A stretch of DNA of 64,000 bases from Bedellia somnulentella (Eukaryota > Arthropoda > Insecta > Lepidoptera > Bedelliidae): assembly GCA_963576735.1 (NCBI GenBank), contig OY755174.1, positions 5,270,001 to 5,334,000 of the forward strand, written 5' to 3'. The notes under the pieces were generated by a model that did not search any database, had not been told where the DNA came from, and saw only the letters and a program-made list of their open reading frames with translations. The position numbers were made by a program, and so were the translations under genes. Below, in pieces: positions 25,201-38,315 of this stretch. Position 1 is the stretch's first letter. Each line of letters begins with the position of its first letter.

Positions 25201-28200
25201 ATCAAACAAAATATGTATAGAATTGTTAATAACATAAAATGTTAACAATGATTTAGTAGTGTGTAGAAACATACATTTAGTGACAAACATAGCATTTGTG
25301 TACCAACACCAGGAAAACGTAACTATATTACTGTGACAGGTGGTTAAAATAAGCATTTAAGACTTTCTGAATATTTGTTAGAAAGAGCATCATCAGTATT
25401 CATAGAAATGAGGTATACAATTCAATAGTTTAATAAATCTAAATTTGTAATGCTTATGTTGAAATCCACTAGAGATACGCAAAGATGTGTAGCAGATAAT
25501 ATGTTTTTGATGAAACAATAGAATAACTTCATATACTTGTGCCACCAAGGTGAATATGAAGTTGTTCTATCAGTTCTTTAAACACACATTTCTCAATACG
25601 CATCCTTGCACATCTCTTGTGAATTGACAGACTAAACTAGAAAACAGATTGGCATATGAACGTCACCTTATTAAAAATTAATCGACTAATATTTTATAGT
25701 ATCATAATATATTTTCCAGTTGCATTTTTCTCATCATATTTCGGCAAATTCTGCGTACTTGTCACACAATTGAAGGACAGTAAACAGTAAGAATAAATGA
25801 GCATGTCATTGCAAACAAAACATAAAATGCGTCATTTATAATTTTATTTGCATGAGCACTTGTAAGGAAGTTCAAGGTCACAATAGTTCAATAGTAATGT
25901 AAATAATAGGAGCTGAGATTGCATTTGCAGTTGTTTGCTGACGCCTGGAAATTTTACTAGTAAATAGAGCTTGGAAACTTAGCAATAAATGACATGACAG
26001 TAAACATTGTAAAAAATATCTTTTATCATAAGATAGTCACCACTATACGAGATTCCTTCTTTTAAGATGGATGACAAAATTAGTTTGAGTTGAACTATGT
26101 GCATAAACTATTTGGTGATTATATCAAGAATACCTTTTCCTAAAAAAAGGTATCTTTCTTTAAAATCTAAGAGAAAATTATGTTTAAAATTATTTTACCA
26201 AGTTGCTGAGTATGTTGTTTCAGGGGTGAATTCAGAATTATTTCTGCTCAATGGCAATTTAGATTCATACAGGTTTATACAACACAAGTTTCAAAGATTC
26301 CATTAGTTCTTGCTTTACTTAGTGTTATTATATCTAAACAGACATTTTGAAACATCATTGAAAAAATTAAAATTTGTGGTTTTTATTTTATATGTGCTTA
26401 TATTATTATTTAAGGTATGACATATGTTTCAATTTTATGGTTATTCACTAAACTTTAAGGGCAAATTTCTTAATTAATAACATAATGTTCATAATTTCTA
26501 TTACATACCCCAGATTATTCAGTTAAATATTGTAATAAATTCTTTATAATGTTATTCATCATTGTAACTTTTTCAAGGTAGGATATGAGTAAGTTGTATT
26601 AAGGATGCAGGGTTACACCTAACCAACCATTTGCATACTCATGCCTGTTGTTAGGCCAACAAAAGCCATCCATTATTCCATATAGTAGCCATTTTAATGA
26701 AAATGAGATCAGAATACTATGGGCTTTACTAACACAAAGTTTAAATATGTAATCATTACAAAACACTGTTTACATCGGTAAAACAATAGCTTAATTGTTT
26801 TGACACACAAATAACATTAGCTTGTCTATATATTTCCCAGGAACTTTTAAATCACATTTAATCCAAGTGAATCTATAATCTTTATCAACAATATGCATTA
26901 CGACAATGTGAGAAAATAACTATTTTATTTGTTCTATCAGTAAGATTGCAAGTATATAAAGTTTATTGGTACAACTATTTTAACTTGGTCAATTAATTGA
27001 AAAGAGTGAAGATTAAACACACAATTTAAGAAGTGATTATATATAATTTTATGACACTCATATTGTATATCTTTGTCATTGTATGTTGACAGAGCTAATG
27101 AGAAATATGCCTCTATTTTTCTGGCAATCAAAAGAACTAAATGAAGTTTTTAGTTAACTTGTTCATATTTTTTTAGTAAAAGCAAGGTGTTAAGCATCCA
27201 GTAAGAATCTGTGTGTCTTAGTTGAATATGTTGGTTATTAAATTTGCAATACATTACCCTCATAATAAAAGTTTTTCAACATATCAGGCACATTAAGTTG
27301 ATTTATATGTTCATATTCATATCGAGATTCTGTTATAGGTGATTCTGTTGTATCCGGAATCCTTCCTATGGATGCATCCTTCATGAACACATCGAGGTAA
27401 GGTTGGTTATTATGACCTAATTTATTCTTTTCACTTTCCCAGTAAGCTTTCATTTGCTCGCCCTTGTTTGTAAATGGAGGAATGGCTTCTTCTGGAGTAG
27501 ACAAGTCTTTGTCAACCAATCCTTTGAGTAATAACTTCAATAGAAGGCCAACACTTTCTCCATTTAGCTTCACCATAAGTGCAGTGTTCTATGGGTAATG
27601 TTTTGCATTCAACATTCATCTGTTTGCTTTTATTGAAGGTAAGTCCTGTAAATCAATGAATTTTCCAGGTATGAAGACAAGACACACAGATTACTTAGCA
27701 TATTGTTAATTGAGATTAAAGATAAAATACTCAGAATATTATTGAGTGTGTTATGCACAAATAAAAGCCATTCACCCAATGTATTACAAAATCATCTTAT
27801 CACCAAGGACGATGCAGATAACACCCATTCCAATGACTCATTATTTTTATCTCAAATTAAAAACTGTGGCATTTATAAATAAATATCGAACGAGGAAGTA
27901 AAGAGAAATGATAAAGTACAATTACAATTTTAAAAAAAGACCGTCTAGTAAAACTATTGTTTTCATTAAGTTAACCTCAAAATGTCACAGTTTCTAATTA
28001 AACACTTAGTACAAATAGGTAAGGGTTAAAGGTATTAAGGAATTCGTTAAGATTTATAAGGAATAAGGATAGTTTTCGGCACAAAATACTCACTGGTTAC
28101 AGAATTTTTCTGTGATTCAACTACTCTTATTGGAGCGATAGTTGTGTTTTCCAACTCCACTTCTGGTATAATAGCTGAATCTGTAGATATTATTACATAT

Positions 28201-31200
28201 CATAAACTTTTGTCTTCACGATCTCTCAAAAAACTGTTACACGGTTAAACAAAAATACATGACACAACCTTCGTAAATCACGAGTTGTGCAAAAATGACG
28301 GCGAATCTGGTACAGTCGCTGACAAACGGCTCCCTTCCCCATGCACAAACTACTGTCGATTCATAACGAAAGGTGGCGTGATGTGACGTCACCTCACCTT
28401 ACTGAATAGGTGATTTCTATTGGTTGTCTGCGGTCTGATTAAAAGCAAAATGACTGTCGTTCGTTTCAATTCAATGAATAACTACACGCATGCAGCCGCT
28501 TGCCTTGCCTATACTTACAAACCAAACTCACACACATCTACATTTCGTAAGAAATAGTGGTGTGAGTATGAGGTGCTAGCGACACGTCATTTTATGTTTT
28601 GATGATGCTATCGTCAGATTCGTCAGTTCATGATTGTAATAATATTTTGGATTAAATATCAAACATGACTGTTCAAATAACGTCGGTAGCATCCTTTTAC
28701 TTATGAGGCTAAAGTTAAATATAAATTTGAAATAATGTTTTATAGATATAATAGTATAAAATTAAATTATTACTTCAAATTTCAAACCATTTACAATATA
28801 TAAGATAGTATAGGGACATAGATCTAAGAAATCCTTAAAATTTTAGCAAAAGAATTAAGATAAAGAAGAAAGGTAAAACTATTATTGGCGATAACTCAGA
28901 GTTGCTACTTCACAGCTTAATCTATTACATTCATTCCGATTTTATACAACTTTCAATAATCTTATACAACTAGGTTTACTTAATATAATTAAAGCTAGTG
29001 CTGTAGTATTTTTATATAGCCGAATTCATATCAATTATCTGCGTCAGACGTACGTCTGACCTAGCACTGCTGAATATACTGCACTCTTACTTTACTAATG
29101 TCCGCTATTATTAGAACGCAACTACAGAAGGTAAAATGCAACAGTGAAATATACCCTCAAGTTACTACGCAATTACTAAAAATAACTGTGTAGTGTCGGC
29201 TTAGAATAGCACTACCCCATTTCTTCCGGTAGGTGTACGTAAGAGACGACTAACGGTATTGGGGCTTTTCAAGGGATTTTTGGGCGATGCGGTTGGAGAC
29301 CCATCACCAACAACCTTTATTCTACCATCTTTTCCCCACTCAACTTCCAAAAGTGGCTAAGAAATTTTTAATTTCTCAGCTCTGGCTACCCCTTTTAGGG
29401 ATTTATAGCCGTGAGTATATGTATGTATGTATGTATGTACTAAAAATAAAATGAAAGACTTAACAACAATAAAACCATCGAATGATAGGTCATCCGTTTG
29501 ATCTCAATCATCGGAATCATATCGATGTTGCGAATATAAATTGTCTGAATATTAAATAAGGAAAATATGACCAAAAGATTTTTACTCCTTAAAAAACTAG
29601 TCTCGAAAATACGATTCCTGGTTCCCTTCCTGCATATCGCAATAGTGCAGCAATTGAGATCCTTTATATTAAAACAAATGTGCAAGAGGAATTCAATTTC
29701 ATATATTACTTCATTGATGAATCTTTAAATTTTGTGTTTATTATAGTGAAATACTTTAAAAAGTCAAATGTTCAATATTTGCATTTTTGTTTGTATATAA
29801 TTTGTGTTAGATGTGCATTAAAGAGTTTTCTATTAACATTCAGCTGGGTTTATATCACGAGCCGAAGTACATTATAATTTCTTGGCTTAGGGCATGAAGG
29901 CATTAGACATGATTGCTTTTTGTGTGATGATACTCCGAGGTTTTATTCATCACACTTTCCTATCATGTCAGAATATGTACATATTTTATGTTTCATAATT
30001 ATACGAGAGCTTACTAGAAATAAAAAATGAATCATGATGAGTGAGAGTTTAAGAAAATAAAAAAAGTACTTACTGTCTTCGACACACATCAAATTGTCAG
30101 GCATAAGCCTTAGTCCGGTTGGACAGGCGCAAGAGACCCTTGGGGAGTGTGGTCCGAAACGCGGCGCAGGCAGACAGAGATGAGAGCAATGGCCGTTAAC
30201 TGCAGCGCAGTGATTCACGCCATCCGGCTGGCGGTACGGGTGGTACACGTGGATCACCATCGGGTTATGCATCTGTATGGAAATGCCTATCACTTAGTAA
30301 GTTATAAAACAAAATGTAATTATTTTATATCCTTAAAACATTTCAATGCCCGATTGTTGACAAAACATGTGATTCTGACGGGATATTGCACTTTTTACTC
30401 AGACTGTACCCGTTTTTTTTTATTTATAGATTGTTCTTGTTTATTGTAGATATAAATTTTGCATTTTTATATGGTTCAAAAGTATATATTTTCTAAACAT
30501 TCATTTAATTTTGTTCGGTACTTTGTAGTTTCTACGGTAATAGAAAGAAAGCATGTATTGAGGTTCTAAGTCGCGTGATCTTACCTAGACGTGTTATATG
30601 GTCTATGCATGTTACTACGAAAATCATAGTTATCTAAATCAGTTATTAATATAATATAAACATTAATAACTTTGCAGTTTAAACGGATCCGATTGGTTGA
30701 CAAAGTGTTTCACCGTTCTTAGGCATTGCCATCTATTAGAAACATAACAAAATATAAGTTTCGGTTTTTCATTATTGTTTTTAAGTAAAGCACTTAAATT
30801 TATATATTTCAGGATTAGTCTTATATATGTTTAGAATTCCTAAATAGATTTAAGTCACACTTGTTGAAAACCATATTGATTGAGAACACAATAGATCGAC
30901 TAAAATTGCAAAATTTCCCCTGATCGCATATTTCAGCGAACTGCTAGGCCGATTTTGATGTTTTTTTTTCTGTTATTTAAATTTAAATTGAATAGAAATG
31001 CCTGTGTCGGTCGTCGACATCGGTCAATTTTTTTATCAATCTAATCATTCATAAACAAGTTGTCTATGGGAAAATACACGTAAGGGCCGGCGCTGACTGC
31101 CGGCATAGCATGGCAAAGGATTTCGGTACAGATATAGCATTTCTAATCTTATTACCATGTGATTAGAATTCATTTTGACACAACGATGCCGAGGGAGGCC

Positions 31201-34200
31201 GCGGTAGGACAGAACGTCGGCATCGTTGTGTCCAAATAAAGTAAAATGAATTCTATTCGCATGGTAATAAGATTAAAAATGCTATATCTGTACCGAAATC
31301 CTTTGCCATGCCATGCCGGCAGTCAGCGCCGGCCCTTAATCAAAAGCGCGCGCTCTTGCTTGTGGCAATGGCAAATATCACAAATCGTGTTTGTCAAAAA
31401 CCAAAAAATAACAAAAATAAAGCGCGCGCTTTTGTAATCATTTTCTTCTCATTCAATAATTTTCTTATATTATTAATTTGATTTTGATTATATTTACTTT
31501 GCGTTAAATCACGTTTAGTTTCACTAATTTGAGTAGATATATATTTTTAAATATCTTGTTCTAAAGTTAAGTTATATTCAAACTCTCCACTAAAATATGC
31601 TGCAGCGAAGCCATACGGCGAGTGACTGCGGCGCCCCCTAGTATAACTACTTATAAAAATTTAAAAACTTCAGCCGAAACTTACGGTACGCGTAGAAGTG
31701 ATAGCTTCGATATCTTTCCCGTTGAACTTGTTAGCTCTATACACTGCCGCTTTGTCCCAGTCTGTCCAATACACCGAGTCTTCAAAAGTGGTAATGGAGA
31801 ACGGGTGCCGCAGCACGTCCGTGGAGTACAGGATGACGCGGCGCGCGGTTCCGTCGTAGTTGCATGATGATATTGTGTTCATTTTGGCGTCGACCTGTAA
31901 AAAAGTTATACATTGAAAAAAAACATTGTTGGTTGGGTTACGCAACCAAAACCTACTTGATTGCGTAACCCTTATTATAAGGGTTCGAAAGATAGCTTAC
32001 GTCCTCTCCTCAGGTGAAATGAATAAAATAATATAATTGGTAATCCACTGTTTGTTTGATAAATACTTAAAAATATATCGATAGACAATTAAATATTTTT
32101 AAAATATATATAATCAGTGATTGTACGAGTAGGATTAATAAAATTTGTGATGTATTGTTGTAGATATCTCATGCTAATCCATAAGATTACAAATTATCAT
32201 AAATTAAACAGGCTCAATCACAGTCTTCCCGATAAAATAATAATTATGTTAGTGATTTTTTAATAATCAGTATTATCTCTGTATTTGTGTAGTGTGTGTT
32301 TAAAGTGCTTCTAAACGGGTTCTACATGTACTAGCTAGCCCGATATGGCCTATTTATACCTACAAATTTTGGTAATAATAATAATGGTATGTTTATACCT
32401 ATACTTACTGGTAGGTATTATATAAAAAAAGATTAAGCTCAGCTTCTTATGGCATTTGAGTCAATAATCTCTTAATCTTATCGCCCAACAAACACTTTAA
32501 ATAGCCAATACCCTTATTCGCCGAGAATGGCATCCACTGGAAGAATTTTTTTGGTTGATGCTATTCTAAAAGAAATTCAGCTATATTCGAAAAATGAAAC
32601 AATAAAAGTTATCGTATAACGTGTTCAAAGAAGTAAATGCTTACCCAGTAAACTCGCTTCCTAACCAAGTCAAGTGTAAGATCATTGGGCCATTTCACAT
32701 CATAGGACATGATGGTTGGGTGCTAAGAAATGGGTTAGTACTATTTTTCATCAAATTCTACAAGTGATACAGGCTGCTTCGGTAAAGGTTGAAAAACCTT
32801 ACTAATACCGAGTATAGTGAAATAAATGCTTACCCAGTAAACTCGCTTCCTGACCAAGTCAAGTGTAAGACCATTGGGCCATTTCACATCATAGGACACG
32901 ATGGTTTGCCTGTGAGACCCGTCCATGCCGGCGCGTTCGATCTTCGGTGTCTGGCCCCAGTCGGTCCAGTACATCCATCTGGTAAATATATGTATATGTT
33001 AACGATGGAGTGAGAAATACAGCCTTAGTAACTATGTTTTATAATACCGAATACTACACCAGAAAGTCAAAAAAATATAACATTATAAAGAGTCTTCCTT
33101 AAAGATCATACCAAATTTTATAAAAGCTTTTGATCGTTATCCAAGAATTCAGTGAAGAAGATACTGAACTGTCAATGTATTTAATAAAATAACACCCAGG
33201 TGGTAAGCATAGTAAGCAGTTCTGTACTGCTATAAATAATAGGCTTATTTATTCTGATTTTATATGTTGTCTTTTTTCTCACGTGATAGGGGGCAGGCCT
33301 ATCGCCGTTTTGTACGAATACACTGTTACATGACAAAGTACAACGCAGCCTCACGATGTTGTCCCTCACCGTTAACAACATGATAAATTAATTATAGATA
33401 TGTTTTTAGAAAAGATAAATTGGTGCAGGCCCGACCCGGGATTTGAACCATCATCGTCTGCACGATAAGCGATTTCTACCCGCTCAGATATCACGGTTGA
33501 CTGTCACGATTGTGATAAATTGATATCTGTTTTCCTAAGGGAAGCTGCTACCACCTTCTCGGTTTGCAATGGCCGCCCTGCACCCTTCTTATTCTACAAT
33601 TAACTGACTCACCCGTCAAGAGGATTCAATGCGATAGCCCGTGGTTCTTCCAGCTTGTCCTTAATAAGCACTTTCCTCATGTTGCCTTGTAGATCTGACA
33701 GCTCAATGTGGTTTTTGCCAGTGTCAGTCCAGTACAGATGGTTGTAAATCCAGTCTACGGCCAACCCGTCTGATGTGATCAGCTGGTCTCCGATAACAAC
33801 TGTTCTTTGTGAGCCTTCGTCGATTGGCGCCCTGTTAGAGGTGATTACAAATATAATATTAATGGGTGTACTTTTGGATCCAATTAAAAAGTACATATAG
33901 TCACTGGGGTAGGTTGAGGCTATATGGATCACGACTTTGTTCTATACTGGAAAATCCCTGAAGCTTCATTTACATTTATCAATCCTTCGTACTACCCTTT
34001 ATTCTTCAAACTTCAGAAACCTGCCTTTTTAATGAAATTATCTATTTTGTTTAAAATTTACACTACGTGGTCGTCCTCTACTAACATTATCATCCACATT
34101 GACTCTGTATATGTATCTCTTTTACCAATTTATTTACTTTCATATGACTTTCATCTTTCCTCTCTATGTGCCCAAACCATCTTTATGTTTCTTTTTCTAT

Positions 34201-37200
34201 TCTTTACGGACCGTTTACAAACCTTACTATGTCTCTCTAGAGAGAGAGACCTAATGTAATCTAACTTTAAAAAATATTCATAAGGACATCCCTAGGTACT
34301 GAATTACTAAGTTCGATGCTACGTAACAGTATATCACTAAAAAATAGTGGTAAGACGGCCCAAATTTATTTGGACACCGTATCACGTGATGCGGGCATAA
34401 ACTAATACTTATCTGGAAACTTCATATGACTCTTATAACTAATTATAACTCGGCACCGACACGAGTTTCCTTATGTTTTCCCTCACCCATTGAGACTTAA
34501 AAATATAATCCAATTTATTTATGCTGTCTAGTATCGGCTTGAAATAACACTAACCCATTTCTCCCGCATTAGGAATAATTATCAGGATATTGTGGCTTTT
34601 TACATAATTGATTGGCGATGTGGTTGTGGATATGTGGTGGTTTGAAGGTTTAATTTAAAAAGCCCCCTATCACGTGAGTACACTGTCCATGCAAAACGTG
34701 GGTACTCTGAACACCAGGTGACAAAGTCACGTGATGATCAGAAGTACCTCTGCCAACCCCTTCGGGGATATTCGGCGTGAACGTTTATGTTATGTTTTTT
34801 ATGTTTAATTTAAAAGCACTGGCTGGCGATATTAAGATTTATAGCAGTGAGTATAGGGATGAATATAACATAACATAAACATAAACGTTCACGCCGAATA
34901 TCCCCGAAGGGGTTGGCGAGGTACTAATACTTCTGAACATCACGTGACTTTGTCACCTGTTGTTCAGAGTGCCCACGTTTTGCATGGACAGTGTACTCAC
35001 GTGATAGGGGGCACGCCTATCGCCGTTTTGTACGAATACACTGTCACATGACTAAGTACAACTCAGCCATGTGGGTTTCCTCACGATGTTTTCCCTCACC
35101 GTTAACAACCATGATAAATTAACCACACATATGTCTTTAGAAAAGACAAATTGGTGTAGGCCCGACCCAGGATTTGAACACTAGTCGCTTAAACGATAAC
35201 CGAGTGTTCTACCCCATGTGGTATCACGGATGAATATACTCGTATGTTATTTCAATAACACTCACTTGTAAATCTTCTCATCCGTGACATCACTCCAAAA
35301 GATCATGCCGGTTCTGAAGACATAATCAAGCGCAGTAGCAGACTTTGTTTCGTTCACTATCGCTACCATTTCATGATGGTCCAAGCTTATTTTGCGAATA
35401 TCAAAACGACGGGCAAAAAGTAAAGATGGGTGGCCTTCCGTAGCTTTACATCTGGTTCTGTCTCTTGGGTCCCTCTCATACCCAGCGTGGCATTCACACT
35501 TGAAGGTTCCTTTCTCGTTGATGCACATTTGGGAACACGCTCCGGGGTCCATACACTCGTCTACATCTGAAAGTTTGGATAAAATTTCATATTATAACAA
35601 GTTTTTATATGAAAATATGACCTTTTATGGTATGCTCTATGTTATACTTTGTTTACTAGTTTGTGTACTCGTAGTTGCGTTCGTGTTCAGGTATTATAGC
35701 TAGTAATTATAATGGCTAGTGACTTGTTCGTTTGGGTTTAATCTTTTAGTTGAATTCGGATATTCGGAATATGAGGAGTAAAACTGGAGTATTTTTTAAA
35801 TCTTAATCATATATCGTCTTTTTTCGTGGCACATATGTACTTTGCAAGATGATGACCATGAAGTAACTTAACTCCATTTGATCTTCAAATATTTTTATTT
35901 CTTTCGACAAAGTCATGTTTATCTATAAAGACACCATAGGTATACTATTTTTTATACTGCTATATGGTAATTAATATAACTTAATCCTATATGGAGTAGA
36001 GACAATAATATATGATAAGCACATCACCATTATATTTTTTTGTTCTACACTCCCAAACCTACTACTTTAATGTCTAAGGCTGTATTGGATAAGTCTTATG
36101 CCATTAATAAATTCTCAGCTTATCGGAGGCCATGTCAATCGGTTCAAAGCAGCTAAGCAGCTTAAATTGTCCTTAAGTAAATCGCTTATCTGCTGTCATT
36201 TAACATGGCTGCATTAATCGCCGCCCAGAGCCGACTAGCTGGCAGTCGAATATAGATACAGCAAACAACAACTATTATTGGATTCAATGCACTACAGAAT
36301 TAAAATGAGCATTCGTTTCGCAGTTTAGCATATTAAAGTGTAGATTCAGAGCCCTTATTTAAACGATTTGCGTTCATAAAAATGACTATTATATTTTTTT
36401 CAATCATAATTCTTAACTTTAATATAGGAACCCATAAAATACAGTTTTTATAAATTCTGTATAATTATAATTCTGTATTTTTAATGTCATGAACATGTTT
36501 TAATTCATTTGTCTTAAATTTTGAAATACTCTTCACCTCACTACTTTTTTGGCTCTCGGTTTGAATATATAACTTACATACATACATACATATACTCACG
36601 CCATTAGTTCCCATTGGGGTAGGCAGAGACTATTGATCGCCACTTCGCACGATCCTGACAAACCTCTCTAGCTTCGTTTACATCCATCAATCTTTTCATA
36701 CATGCTCTTTTATTCTTCATACTTCGGACGCCAGCCTTTTTGAGCACACTCTCAATTTGGTCCAAGTGTGTTCTCCGTGGTCGTCCTCTACTAATATTAC
36801 CATCCAGACTAGCTCTATAGATCCCTTTTACCAATTTTCTATCATCCATCCTCTCTATGTGCCCAAACCATCTCAACATTCCTTTTTCTATCTTTCTTAC
36901 AATATCATGTTTCACACCACACTTTTCACGAATAACCCAATTTCACTCGGTCACATAATCTAACATTACAAATTTTTCTGAGGGACCTCATCTCTACTGC
37001 ATTCACTCTGCTCTCATGCTTCTTCTACCACACCCAACATCGCTTCCATACATAAGCGTAGGAACAAGAACAGCATCATGCACAGCCATTCGGGCCTTTT
37101 CATACACCTATTGACAGGTCATTAGGCTATTCATTGCTCCATTTACCGCATTACCCTTTTTCACTCTTCTTTCAATATCTTCATCACATTTTCCATCCCT

Positions 37201-38249
37201 TGTAAACAAACTTCCCAGATATACAAACTCCTTCACCTGTTCCACATCCTTACCATCAATCGCAAACACGCATTCTGTCACATCTTCCTGTCTCTCAAAA
37301 ACCATCGTTTTGGTCTTATCCACATTCACCCTCATTCCCTTTCTTACAAAAGACTCACATGCAATATTCATCATCTCTTGCAACTCTTCTGCCGACGATG
37401 CAAGTAGCACTTGATCGTCAGCATACAAGAGGCATTTAATGATGAATGAAATAATTATGTTAATAAAGATATTTTTATTTATTACTAGTGGATCGTCCCA
37501 GCTTCGCACGGGTAGCGTTGTTTTTTTAAATATCTGAGGTTTCTTTCTTCAGTCACTGCTCAAGCATTGTGAAATTCAGCGTAATGTTTTTAATTTATTA
37601 AATTTATAGCACTCCCTTAACAGTGTAGTTTGGTGATTATGAAAACGCCATGAAGTATTTATATCAATCTAAAAAATAAATCATTACGTTATGTAGGATG
37701 CAACTACTGGCGCCATCTAGTATGTTATATGTAAATTAGTAAAGATTTGGTTTCGATCACGGGCGCGATGGCTTATTTTATGTATAATTTCAGTGTTTGT
37801 CTACCGATTTCTATAATTCTTTTTTTATTGAATAGGTAATAATGTAACCTTATTTAAATTAGGGATGAATGAGAGGTTTACAAACGTAAGAGTAAACAAA
37901 TATAATCAGGATGTTCCGAACTGCTAAGCTATCAGGAATTACACGTGTTATTGTGAGTCAATCATAAAAGATAGACATATACTGTTGAGGAATTTTTTTT
38001 AGATAATTTTATGAAGAATATTTCCGCCACACATGATTTCTATGTAAGTTTAACCATTAAGGCTGCACACGCGACGGAAGTCTAAAAAATGGAGTAACTT
38101 TTCCCGTTTTCCCCAAATTTCCCAAAATTCCCCTTTATTTCTCTGCTGGAAAGTATACAAAAACCTGCGCAGGAGTATGAAGAATAATTGTACCAAGTTT
38201 CGTTAAAATCCGTCGAGTAGTTTTTGTTTCCATAAGGAACATACAAACC

Positions 38250-38315
<66 letters not shown>

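Noticed and set aside
26097..26306. 69-codon ORF in intron 13
   Set aside because: Lys/Leu/Phe-rich composition expected of AT-rich noncoding DNA; no homology hallmark or context.
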